From the NCBI GenBank assembly GCA_001789205.1, contig MFYT01000037.1, positions 1-55,022 of the forward strand: 55,022 nucleotides of DNA, in the 5' to 3' direction. Source of the DNA: Candidatus Raymondbacteria bacterium RIFOXYA2_FULL_49_16. Its GTDB lineage: Bacteria > Fibrobacterota > OXYB2-FULL-49-7 > XYB2-FULL-49-35. A program made the translations under genes and the position numbers. The notes beneath the pieces are model-generated. The model had not been told where the DNA came from. It saw nothing but the letters and a program-made list of their open reading frames with translations, and did no database searches. This document shows positions 43,179 to 51,313 of the stretch, in pieces. How positions within the stretch are numbered: position 1 is the first letter of the stretch; each line of letters starts with the position of its first letter.

Positions 43179-43344
43179 AGATCCTATAGTTTGTGAGGTG
43201 CGCCGTACACGCAGAAGGATCGAGAAAGAGCTAGGAAATAACTTCGACAAAATTCAGGATTTCTTTCTTGAAAAGCAGAGACAGATCGATCCTTCTCGGA
43301 TTCGCAGGGCTCCAAAGAAAACTCATTATAAATCAGTTGTTTAA
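43171..43344 (+). CDS. 57-residue antitoxin-like protein partnered with the PIN gene
   Basis: ATG at 43171 lies inside the end of the PIN gene (8-base overlap), with GGAGG about 7 bases upstream in the PIN coding sequence; stop TAA at 43342-43344. The product begins MFKDPIVCEVRRTRRRIEKE and continues 'LGNNFDKIQDFFLEKQRQ', with a basic C-terminus. Small proteins with a 'DPIVEEVRxxR' start commonly accompany such PIN proteins. Toxin-first order is the reverse of the usual vapBC order. Confidence 0.7.
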   Translation: MFKDPIVCEVRRTRRRIEKELGNNFDKIQDFFLEKQRQIDPSRIRRAPKKTHYKSVV

Positions 43345-43850
43345 GCCCCTCGCCACAAGCTCTTTGAAACCATCCCCTTTCTGCGCTATATGGTCAATTC
43401 CTTCTTTGTGTCAGGCCTGGTGGTCATGATGCAGCTCTTTTTTTCGTCCCTGGGCGGCTTTGCGCTGGCCAAATACGAGTTCAAGGGCAAGAAATACATC
43501 ATGATACTCATGCTCATCCCGGGCCAGGTACTCATGGCGCCCCTGTATGAACTGCTCTACAAGTTCAGGCTGCTCGACACCTACACTGGTCTGGTCTCGC
43601 CCTGGGCGGTCAGCGTGTTCGGCATGTTCCTCTTTTCGCAGTCCATGAAGCAGATACCCCAGAGCCTGCTCGAGGCCGGACGGCTCGATGGCCTTTCCGA
43701 GTTCGGCATCTATTGGAACCTTGTATTACCGGTGTCGCGGCCCATGATAGGCGCCTTCTGCCTTATTTCGTTCATGGGTTCGTGGAACAACTTTCTCTGG
43801 CCCCAGATCGTGCTCAATTCCCAGGACATGTACACGCTGCCCATAGACAG
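43345..43850 (+). pseudogene. Fragment of a sugar ABC transporter permease (MalG-type)
   Basis: The frame opens directly after the antitoxin stop with 'RHKLFETIPFLRYMVNSFFVSG', typical of mid-protein MalG-like permeases, and continues through transmembrane segments and the EAA loop ('SLLEAGRLDGLSEFGIYWNLVLPVSRP'). It breaks off at 'SQDMYTLPID', where the family normally continues with the last helix. The first ~80 and last ~30 residues are missing. An ATG at 43390 and a stop at 43866 make it look like an ORF, but the end belongs to recombinase sequence. Confidence 0.8.
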
Positions 43851-44170
43851 CAAAAACGCTCAATGAGCAGGGAATAGGGCTTAAAAGCCTTCAGGAGAGC
43901 ATTGATACCACAACATCGGGGGGAAAACTAATATTCCATGTGTTTGGCGCCCTGGCTGAGTTTGAAAGGGATGTTATACGGGAACGCACACCAATGCCGG
44001 ACTTCAGGCTGCCCGGCTTCGTGGTCGACATGGGGGCAGGCCTATTACGGTGGACGATAAAAAGATAAAGGTAGCAAATGTTAACGGATAGAAATAATTC
44101 GATAGGGGAGATATGCAGGACAGTCGGGATATCGAGGACGACGTTTTACCGGTGTGTCCGTGGACGATAG
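43850..44170 (+). pseudogene. Broken serine recombinase (resolvase) C-terminal half
   Basis: Three frame pieces in order give a resolvase: 'KTLNEQGIGLKSLQESIDTT' and 'FGALAEFERDVIRERT'; after a shift near 43990, 'NAGLQAARLRGRHGGRPITVDDKK'; after another shift near 44080, 'SIGEICRTVGISRTTFYRCVRGR', the C-terminal helix-turn-helix. The catalytic N-terminus with its Ser is missing. It is joined directly to the permease fragment. Confidence 0.82.
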
Positions 44171-44279
44171 CCTAGCGTACTTCAATTTCCCTTTCGCCAA
44201 ACGACCCCCTGTTCAACGATTTCGGAGGGGCTGCCTCCATCTCTCAGAAAGCTTCTCTGGACACACTAGCGTAAGATTT

Positions 44280-44311
44280 TTTTCGTTTCGTAAGGCGACC
44301 CCAAACGAAAA
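44280..44311 (-). terminator. Hairpin directly after the DUF1828 gene
   Basis: TTTTCGTTT at 44280-44288 pairs perfectly with AAACGAAAA at 44303-44311 around a 14-base loop, immediately beyond the minus-strand stop codon at 44312. On the minus strand the stem is followed by A residues rather than T, so classical termination is doubtful; it may act as an mRNA-stabilising end or boundary. Confidence 0.35.
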
Positions 44312-45085
44312 TTAATGAATGACCTCTTTTAGGTAACCGACAATACGTTGCTTGTTTGCATCAAGATTTGAGTATTGCTTGCCACAAACATCACTCAATC
44401 TGGCAAGGACTTTGCGGTTGATATCTTCTTGATTTTCAAAAATAGCCAGTGATTGGAAAGATCGGCCCCATCTTTCAAAACAATAAATAGAGATGGTTGC
44501 AACCTGGGTCCGATCGTCGCCGTTGAGTGCAAACACATAAAGTGGTTTCGGCATGCCATTAATTTTGCAGTCAACTTTGTAGTTGCCCATTGGATCTTGT
44601 GCCTCGTCGTGCCAGTCGAAAGTCCTTCGGTTTTCAGGAATGGTCTCGGACATAAGCGCAAAAAAATCCTCCTTGAAGGTGGATTTAACCCTTTCCTTTG
44701 TAAGGTAGGAGAGATCGGTCAGTTTTATTAAGGCCTGAATATAGGAAAAAAGAGCATTTCCATAATCTTTATTTGAAATTCTGCTGATAAGTACACCGTC
44801 GTGATCTGAAACGGAATAAATCGAGAGTGCGTTTGTGATGATCTTTTGTCGGGTTCCGGCCTGCAATGATTTTTCATCCATTTCATAGGTAAGATGCATC
44901 ATGGTATGACCTTCATCGGAAAGCACCCACGAACCGTTATCTCGTTTAAGCACAATGGCAAGGTGGTCACCGTCATCAAACATGAAGGGGGTAAAAACCC
45001 GATAGCGTTCAATTCCCTCATTCTGGATTGTGATTTTTGAAGAAACTTTATTCTGAAATTCTTTCTCAATGGTTTCAATGGTCAT
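44312..45085 (-). CDS. DUF1828/DUF1829 protein
   Basis: 257 residues. The N-terminal part matches DUF1828 ('RYRVFTPFMFDDGDHLAIVLKR', 'WVLSDEGHTMMHL') and the C-terminal part DUF1829 ('FDWHDEAQDPMGNYKVDC', 'KPLYVFALNGDDRTQVATISI'). These proteins of unknown function occur in prophage- and island-associated settings and are suspected to take part in defence or phage interaction. No membrane segment or signal is seen. It is intact amid decayed mobile DNA and has a fair ribosome context ('GGGGGTTTCACC' on its strand). Confidence 0.8.
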   Translation of the reverse strand: MTIETIEKEFQNKVSSKITIQNEGIERYRVFTPFMFDDGDHLAIVLKRDNGSWVLSDEGHTMMHLTYEMDEKSLQAGTRQKIITNALSIYSVSDHDGVLISRISNKDYGNALFSYIQALIKLTDLSYLTKERVKSTFKEDFFALMSETIPENRRTFDWHDEAQDPMGNYKVDCKINGMPKPLYVFALNGDDRTQVATISIYCFERWGRSFQSLAIFENQEDINRKVLARLSDVCGKQYSNLDANKQRIVGYLKEVIH

Positions 45086-45259
45086 GGTGAAACCCCCTCA
45101 AAAAGGTCGGTTTGTGATCCAGATTCAATATTTAAACCCGCAGTCATTAAACATGCATGCAGTTCTTGAATCCAGCCTACTTTTCTCAGAAATAGCCTGA
45201 TTATTTCCGCGCTTTTTTCCTAATCCGGGAATCTCCTTGTAAAAGATATAGAGAAAAAA

Positions 45260-45342
45260 ACGGGTGACATTTTAGTTTCTTTCCTCTCATTACTACTTTG
45301 CCGGTGGTTTGAGAAGAAAGGAGACACAAGCATGTCACCCGT
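45260..45342 (+). promoter_or_regulatory. Inverted repeat pairing the leader with the start codon of the DUF6431 gene
   Basis: ACGGGTGACAT (45260-45270) and ATGTCACCCGT (45332-45342) are perfect 11-base complements. The second arm contains the start codon at 45332, with AGGAG just upstream inside the loop. A transcript entering from outside would fold and hide the start, a device known from IS10 and IS50 that limits transposase expression. Confidence 0.55.
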
Positions 45343-45898
45343 GAATAATTTAACAAACGGCAAGCCTGGAAGCAAAGGAAATCTTTCATGCCCGAACTGC
45401 CCGTATTGCGGGTTTGGCCGGTGCTGGAAACACAGCACATATAAGCGGATAGGATTCCATAGGCTCCCTGGGGAACAGCAGCACGGGACCGTGACCATTC
45501 AGCGCTATCTATGCCGGCGACCTTCGTGTGGACATACTTTCTCTAAGCTGCCAGAGGAAGTTTTGCCCTATTGCCGGTTTTTTCTGGTTGATCTTTTATG
45601 CATTAATGATACCCTGGCGGAGGGAAAGTCTGCCTACTGGATAGCGAAGTATCAGTGGAGTATGTCCCTGCGAGTCATTCTCCGCGCTGTCAGCCTGATC
45701 CGGAGGGTGACACCTTGGCTTGGACGACTATATCGGGAAGCCACCGGAAAGGTAGAGACCGGTTTCCAGACACTGACTCAGTCGTTGCGGAAAACGATGT
45801 CCTGGTTTGGCCTTACCCGGCACTGGTTCCACACTCTTTACCCCTGCCGTGCCGGGCATATCTTCGACCCACACAATTTGGACATTAAACGCTGTTGA
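45332..45898 (+). CDS. DUF6431-type zinc-ribbon transposition-associated protein
   Basis: 188 residues with AAGGAG upstream. N-terminal Cys-rich ribbon: 'CPNCPYCGFGRCWKHSTYKR', then 'RYLCRRPSCGHTFSKLPEEVLPYCRF', followed by a helical region ('AYWIAKYQWSMSLRVILRAVSLIRRV'). Proteins with this plan are found next to DDE transposases and AAA ATPases of related elements. Its role is probably DNA binding or target choice. It is the only uninterrupted gene of the element. Confidence 0.65.
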   Translation: MSPVNNLTNGKPGSKGNLSCPNCPYCGFGRCWKHSTYKRIGFHRLPGEQQHGTVTIQRYLCRRPSCGHTFSKLPEEVLPYCRFFLVDLLCINDTLAEGKSAYWIAKYQWSMSLRVILRAVSLIRRVTPWLGRLYREATGKVETGFQTLTQSLRKTMSWFGLTRHWFHTLYPCRAGHIFDPHNLDIKRC

Positions 45899-45958
45899 CG
45901 GGAGTTTTTACTTTATCTCCGATGGTTTTTACACACATAAACCCAAGGAGGTAAAGCG

Positions 45959-47219
45959 ATGACGGATTTTTCGAGACTCCCTGACGATCTGGGGCTGTGG
46001 CGCTTCGGCATCATTGCGCCCCTGCTGCACCGGAATGACGATTCTCCGCCCTTATACCGGGAATTGTGCGCTTTGGCGGAACGCATATTCTACACACCGG
46101 ACGGGCAGGAGAAAATACTCTCTGCCGACACCCTGCGCCTGTGGCTCTGGCGTTACAAGAACCTCGGCTTGGCCGGACTGCGCAACAAACAAAGGAAAGA
46201 CCGCGGCGGAACAAAGGTTCCTGAACCGCTGCGCATTGCATTGGCCCTGTAAAGAAAGGACCATCCTCTTTTCACGGTCAAGCGCCTGCTTGATGAACTG
46301 CTCCGAAAAGGGATATGGGACGGCCGCAGGCCCAGTCGCACGGCCATCTATCGCTTTACTGCCGCACAGGGTCTCAATCGTAACGTTCCGGAAACACCCC
46401 CCAGTGTCAAACCCTTTGAATACGCCCACTTCGGCGATCTCTGGAGTGCCGACTTTCTCCATGGACCTGCTGTCAAAGAAGGCCTCTATGAGAGGAAAGC
46501 CTATCTTCACGCCATCATAGATGACGCCACCCGCTATATAGTGGCAGCCACCTTTCACCTGGCCGAGGACACAGAAAGCCTTCTGAACGACCTCATGATG
46601 GCAATACGGAGGTTTGGTGTGCCCAGGCGCTTCTACACTGATAACGGCCCCGCGTTCCGCAGCTATCATCTCCGCCTGGTTGCCGCCAAATTGCGTGTCG
46701 CTCTGCCGCATACGCCATCCTATAAACCCCAAGGCCCGGAAAAATAGAAAGGCTCTTCCGTTCCATACGTGAAGGCTTCCTCGACGGAAGGCAACGGTCA
46801 TCACTACAGAAACTAAATGCTGACCTTGCAGAGTGGGTGGCGCACGGTACCACCAGACCGTCCATTCATCCCTGGGCATGTCCCCTCTCAACAGAAAACT
46901 CACCGACCAGGGTCAACCTCTGACACAAATCGACCCCACCGTGAACATCAACGATCTCTTCCGCATGGAAACAACCAAGACCGTACGCTCCGACGGATGC
47001 ATCAGCATGTGGGGAATACGATTCGAAATCCCTGACGCCTATCCAGGCGAAGAGGTTCAAATCTACTACGTGCCCTGGGACCATACCTATCTTCTCAGTG
47101 GTCCCGATAAAATCTTCACCAGACCGCTCGACCCGCTCAAGAACGCGCGCAGATTCGACCACCCTGCCAGAGGAAAAAGAGACAACCATACCAATGACCA
47201 AAAGGAGAAACTGTCATGA
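45959..47219 (+). pseudogene. Broken DDE (rve-type) transposase
   Basis: The reading frame starts at 45959 after AAGGAGG and encodes an HTH region ('TLRLWLWRYKNLGLAGLRNKQRKDRGG'). It hits an in-frame TAA at 46250-46252 and then continues 'DHPLFTVKRLLDELLRKGIWDGR', 'DLWSADFLHG' (first Asp), 'YLHAIIDDATRYIVAATF' and 'RRFYTDNGPAF' (second Asp). A one-base loss near 46740 moves to the frame with 'KIERLFRSIREGF' (Glu) and a second shift near 46846 to 'RYHQTVHSSLGMSPLNR' and a C-terminal beta-barrel-like region. All three catalytic residues are still encoded. The last codons overlap the ATPase start (ATGA). Confidence 0.85.
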
Positions 47220-47917
47220 ACAAACCCATCAAAAGCACAACACCACTCTCTGCCGCAGAGTTTTTCAAATACCGATATCCGCCCTTCGCAGATACCTACG
47301 AAATCCAGGAACCATTCCAAAGCGAAGCGGAAACCCTCATTTTAAACCGCTCCCTCGCACTCATACGCCAGGGAAAAAGCCTCGCCATCTACGGCGAAGC
47401 GGGCGCTGGAAAATCCATGCTCATCAAATCCATCGCCCAAAAACTCGACCAGAAAAACTTCCAACCCCAATCGGACAAGCCTTTCCCTGTCATCATCGTC
47501 GATGACGCCCACGACATGGAAAAACAATCCTTCTTCAACCTCTGCTCCCTCCTCCACGACGCTCAAACCAGAACTGCTGCAGCAGCTCTTGTCCTTGCAG
47601 GACAACCCGTCCTTAAAAAAATCCTCACCCTCGACATCTTCGCCCCGGTCAGGACCAGGCTCGCATGCCGGTTCCTCCTCCCCAAGCTCTCCATCGAGGA
47701 AACAAAGGAGTTCGTCAGATACCGCCTCCAAACCGCCGAGGCTGACGCAGACCTCTTCCATGAACAAGCCATTGAATCCATCGCCGCCGACTCCGCAGGA
47801 AACAGGCGCACACTCATGAATCTCGCAGCCTTGTGCCTCGAAGAGGCCGCACGAAGACAGGAAAAAATAATCACCGCAGATGTCGTCAATATGATCACAA
47901 TGGAACAAGCGGATTGA
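47216..47917 (+). CDS. ExeA/TniB-type AAA ATPase of the element, probably internally shortened
   Basis: 233 residues. Start 'STTPLSAAEFFKYRYPPFADTYE', Walker A 'IYGEAGAGKSMLIKSIA' (~58), Walker B 'FPVIIVDDAHDM' (~94) and 'LVLAGQPVLKKIL' sensor region. Only about 30 residues separate the Walker motifs where related proteins have about 65-75, so an in-frame deletion is likely. Family members act as target-selecting or switching ATPases with DDE transposases. It overlaps the transposase end by four bases (translational coupling). Confidence 0.75.
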   Translation: MNKPIKSTTPLSAAEFFKYRYPPFADTYEIQEPFQSEAETLILNRSLALIRQGKSLAIYGEAGAGKSMLIKSIAQKLDQKNFQPQSDKPFPVIIVDDAHDMEKQSFFNLCSLLHDAQTRTAAAALVLAGQPVLKKILTLDIFAPVRTRLACRFLLPKLSIEETKEFVRYRLQTAEADADLFHEQAIESIAADSAGNRRTLMNLAALCLEEAARRQEKIITADVVNMITMEQAD

Positions 47918-48103
47918 TTAAACCGGGGGGACAACCAAAAAGATCATCCGCTGCTTGTTCACCCGGCTGACTTTAGGAATTTATCACGAAAATTAAGTGC
48001 GTATTAAATGCGGGATTCAACACCCCGTATCGGCAGGGTAACTATTGATTCTCTCCATTAACGTTGACTTCGAATAGCTGATCGTAATTTGCTCTTCCAC
48101 CCT

Positions 48104-49525
48104 TTATTTAAGTAGAACCAGCCGTTTTGTAAGGCGGACATTGCCCGTCGATAATATCACAGTATAGAGGCCTGAGGCGGCCGGTTTTCCGTTGCCGCTT
48201 CTGCCATCCCAGGTAAAACTGTTCCTGAAATATTTTCCGATCTTGAACTCTTTTATGATCCTGCCCCTGCTATCCATGATAAGAAGTTCTGGAAGTTTTC
48301 CGTAGTGGCTGTAATAACCGGGAACAAAGCAGTTTATCTGCGCAGAAGGATTTGCCGGGTTTGGACTAATCTTCAGCTGGACGGAGCCAGAATTTATTCG
48401 GAATGATTCTGTCGCACTTGTAACCGGTGAAAGTGAGATGTAGAGCGGGCCTAAGTCAGGAATTATTTCGGCCATTACTATAATTGCACCATTGGTATCA
48501 TAAGGGGTAACCTCCTTAACAACATTGTTCTGCGAAGCGTAGACAGTCTGTCCCAGCCAGCCGGTTGGAACTTCTGTCTCTATTGTAAGGGGGGCATCAT
48601 AAAGAGAATCGATCAGGGTGTCGGTTATGGTTATGGCGATAGTGTCATTACTAACGGAGGTTTCCAGATTTCCGTATACTCTCTCCTTCATATAGAGTAT
48701 TATATCACGAAAAGTGTCTACCCATAGATTATTTGAATCTACCTGTGATTTTAGCCAGTCAAGTTCTTGTATAAAAAGAGCCTCCGTTGGAAGACCCGCG
48801 TTATTATCGGATACTCCATGCCAGTAAGCGTGCCAGAAACCACCTTTCTCTATGGCGTTGGTGGTTATTTTCTCCTGATAAGTCTCCAGAGTCCAGTTGT
48901 CAGCACCACCACGGTGAATACAGAAGAAAGGATTAGGGTTGATGGTTGTATCGGGGGTGAGTGCCATTTCGTAGGAGAAGCCGTTATAGCCTCGCTGGCA
49001 GGGGTGGCAGTCCGGGAAACTGGCATTAGTACGGGAGTGATCTGTGGCAATAACCCCAAGGCTGTCAAGTATGCTCCTGGATTCTTTTGAACCGTATGTA
49101 TTGGGGTGTATGGCAGTCAACACCTTATAACCCGGTATGTTCTGCTCAATCTCAAGAATTCCTTCGCGCACATCGGTATAATAGGTCTCAACACTGTCGG
49201 TTCCACAGTAATTCTGAGGTGCAAGGTGCATCTGATTAATGGAATTGATCTCATGTCCGTGGTCTGCAAGGTTCTGCCATTCGCTCCAGGCGTCGCGCGT
49301 TGTTGCAAGGCCAGACCAAATTGCCCAGTAGGCGTGGAAGCCGCGATTGGTCAGGATGGTGTCTATAAGATTTCCAGCAGTTGTGGTATAAGAGTTCCAG
49401 TCAAACCCGATCGTTAGTGAGGCTTTTGCTCCGTTTTTCCAGGGCTTGATCTCTGTATCGCCAACGGCGGCAACTAGAACGCATGCGGTGATCAAAAGTA
49501 ATGAAATTAATTTTTGTATACCCAT
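48104..49525 (-). CDS. Secreted CE4-like deacetylase paralogue A with sorting tail
   Basis: 473 residues, signal peptide (LISLLLITACVLVAA). NodB-fold features: 'KASLTIGFDWNSY' (motif 1 with one Asp), 'LADHGHEINSINQMH' (motif 2, where the first metal His of HxxxH is Ile96 and only His100 is kept), and 'AIHPNTYGSKESRSIL'. The mature domain then has beta strands and a tail ('SPNPANPSAQI', 'LIMDSRGRIIKEF', 'SGLYTVILSTG', final LLK). The changed motif 2 leaves function open: altered metal binding or a different esterase. It is highly similar to 53217-54614. No ribosome site is visible before the start. Confidence 0.72.
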   Translation of the reverse strand: MGIQKLISLLLITACVLVAAVGDTEIKPWKNGAKASLTIGFDWNSYTTTAGNLIDTILTNRGFHAYWAIWSGLATTRDAWSEWQNLADHGHEINSINQMHLAPQNYCGTDSVETYYTDVREGILEIEQNIPGYKVLTAIHPNTYGSKESRSILDSLGVIATDHSRTNASFPDCHPCQRGYNGFSYEMALTPDTTINPNPFFCIHRGGADNWTLETYQEKITTNAIEKGGFWHAYWHGVSDNNAGLPTEALFIQELDWLKSQVDSNNLWVDTFRDIILYMKERVYGNLETSVSNDTIAITITDTLIDSLYDAPLTIETEVPTGWLGQTVYASQNNVVKEVTPYDTNGAIIVMAEIIPDLGPLYISLSPVTSATESFRINSGSVQLKISPNPANPSAQINCFVPGYYSHYGKLPELLIMDSRGRIIKEFKIGKYFRNSFTWDGRSGNGKPAASGLYTVILSTGNVRLTKRLVLLK

Positions 49526-49543
49526 AATATTAATATAGTTAAA

Positions 49544-51220
49544 TTATTTAATCAATGTTATTCTCTTTGAGAGAACTCTGTTGCCTACGGTTGCCTTTAC
49601 AATGTAGATGCCGGATGGTTGAGAGGCAGCGTTCCAGGTGTATGTGTTACTTATTGGATGGGCATTATACTTCTTTTTGTCAGAATCATCGTTGTATAAT
49701 GCCCTTACAAACGTATGCACACATACACCATTCGCATTATAGATTGCCACGGTTGCATTATTATCAATGTGTGTACGGGCTACATCAATTTTAATAACCG
49801 CAACCGGATTAAACGGATTCGGACTCACCACTATCTCCTCATCTGACTCAATTTCTAACCTTTTACCACTCTCAATCTTGTTCTGTTCAGGCTCCCACCC
49901 TTCAGGTAGAAGGACCGGCTGTTCAGGCCTATTGTCATCCACAACAATTTCGTATGCGACAAGTTTTACCTCAGGCATCGCAATAACAAGCCAGAGAAGC
50001 TGCCGTTCATCATCCCAGTGGACAGCTCCAAGCAGGGTTGCTCTGCCCCCACCCTCTTCTACCCAATCAATACCTGTTCGGGGCCATTCGAAATCTACTG
50101 AAGCGCACTCCCAGGGCTTCCGGGTTCCATCTGCCACTTCGGCAAGATGGTCAGGATCATAGACCCTTCCCACTCTCCCATAAACCCCCTTTGGGTAGAC
50201 GGCATTCTGGGTTCTGCTTTCATGGTCGCCCCGGTTTCCTCCGCTGCTTGCCGTACTGTAAAAAACAGCCGGATCTTCTACCAGAAAAAACCTGCCACTT
50301 CCGCCGTCACCCTGCGCATCATAGTCGAGGATTCCACGAGCAAGGTTGTGAGTAGCTATAATCCCTTTAACCTGAGGGTGGTTTATATATGCAAGACCTC
50401 CAATATCACCCGCTTGCCAGTAACCTCTATCCCAGCACCCTCCTACAGAATCTGGTTCCCACCAAATGGGTAGCGGTTTCGCTTCCTCGTCTCCATAGGT
50501 ATAATAGGGATCCCGCCTGGCAGGATAATCCATCGGAAAGTCCAGCAGATAGGTGGCGTTTGAGTCACCAATATTCCATACCCCAAGAGCTGGACCTTGA
50601 GGGGAACCAAGTACGTCGTACCCCCCTCTGCCAAGCAGAAAGTTGTTTCCATTGGCGTTAGTATTAGCCCAGGCGGTATCAGCTACCCTCATAAAACCTG
50701 ACCCCAGCCCCTGCATCATATGGAAGTCCCCGGTTACCTGGGCTGAATCCGAAATAATAACATACCGTGTCTCTTCGTCGGTCTCCAGGTTGATCTTTGC
50801 CATCCAGGTGCGTTCAAAAGGTCCTCTGTACGATTTACGAGCGGAGGTCAGCAGTTCGTTCTCTGAGAGCCAGAATACACCGGATGGATTTATCTTATCA
50901 ACACCATCAAAGGCTCCCCGGCTTCTACCCTCTGTCATTGTCGGCCAGGGCTCTCCAACTGCACCTATACTATCCGGTTCAATAAGCTCCAGTACATAAC
51001 CTGCAGGATGGTTGATCGCCCATCTGTTTGTACCAGGCAATTTGTCTATCTGGCCCGCAGTCCATATGAGAGCTTTTTTGTCTTTCATCACATTTGGAAC
51101 ATTGAACCCACCAACAAGGTTTAAATACTTGCCCTGCAATAATATTTTCTCTCCACCCTGGGCGATTGATGCAAAAATAATTAGAAGTAAACATAAAAGT
51201 AAATTAGTGGACTTATTCAT
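49544..51220 (-). CDS. Secreted protein of unknown function with sorting tail
   Basis: 558 residues with AGGGAG upstream and signal peptide to ~22. Sequence elements include 'YLNLVGGFNVPNVMKDKKALIW', 'NRWAINHPAGYVLELIEP', 'FWLSENELLTSARKSYRG', 'GLAYINHPQVKGIIATHNLARG', 'WPRTGIDWVEEGGGRATLLGAVHWDDERQLLW' (read in short parts), which give a propeller-like impression. I do not recognise a catalytic family. The tail is full length ('SPNPFNPVAVIKI', 'IYNANGVCVHTF', 'SGIYIVKATVG', final LIK). It is flanked by deacetylase- and esterase-like genes, so a role in acetylated glycan handling is conceivable. Confidence 0.65.
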   Translation of the reverse strand: MNKSTNLLLCLLLIIFASIAQGGEKILLQGKYLNLVGGFNVPNVMKDKKALIWTAGQIDKLPGTNRWAINHPAGYVLELIEPDSIGAVGEPWPTMTEGRSRGAFDGVDKINPSGVFWLSENELLTSARKSYRGPFERTWMAKINLETDEETRYVIISDSAQVTGDFHMMQGLGSGFMRVADTAWANTNANGNNFLLGRGGYDVLGSPQGPALGVWNIGDSNATYLLDFPMDYPARRDPYYTYGDEEAKPLPIWWEPDSVGGCWDRGYWQAGDIGGLAYINHPQVKGIIATHNLARGILDYDAQGDGGSGRFFLVEDPAVFYSTASSGGNRGDHESRTQNAVYPKGVYGRVGRVYDPDHLAEVADGTRKPWECASVDFEWPRTGIDWVEEGGGRATLLGAVHWDDERQLLWLVIAMPEVKLVAYEIVVDDNRPEQPVLLPEGWEPEQNKIESGKRLEIESDEEIVVSPNPFNPVAVIKIDVARTHIDNNATVAIYNANGVCVHTFVRALYNDDSDKKKYNAHPISNTYTWNAASQPSGIYIVKATVGNRVLSKRITLIK

Positions 51221-51313
51221 GACAATTTCTCCCTGGTTTGAGTGAGCCTTAATAAACTGCGTTATATATTGTTATTTTATAAAATATACTCCTGTTTTCT
51301 ACCCTTTTATCAA

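Larger units (their letters stand above)
45260..47980 (+). mobile_element. Decayed insertion element: DUF6431 protein, DDE transposase, ExeA/TniB-type ATPase
   Basis: Three plus-strand genes are arranged as one transposition unit. Left-end sequence CGGGTGACAT (45261) has a weak inverted counterpart at the right (TGTTCACCCG, about 47964-47973), which might be the terminal repeats; target-site duplications are not obvious. The transposase is broken by a stop and frameshifts and the ATPase looks internally shortened, so the element should be immobile. Confidence 0.6.

Noticed and set aside
44312-45085. DUF1828/1829 protein as part of a new defence system
   Set aside because: Its neighbours are decayed mobile genes with no paired effector, so the sequence gives no support beyond the family name.
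46052-46903. Minus-strand 283-codon frame
   Set aside because: Antisense to the decayed transposase, whose DDE motifs are clear on the plus strand.
47342-47908. Minus-strand 188-codon frame
   Set aside because: Antisense shadow of the ATPase with Walker motifs on the plus strand.
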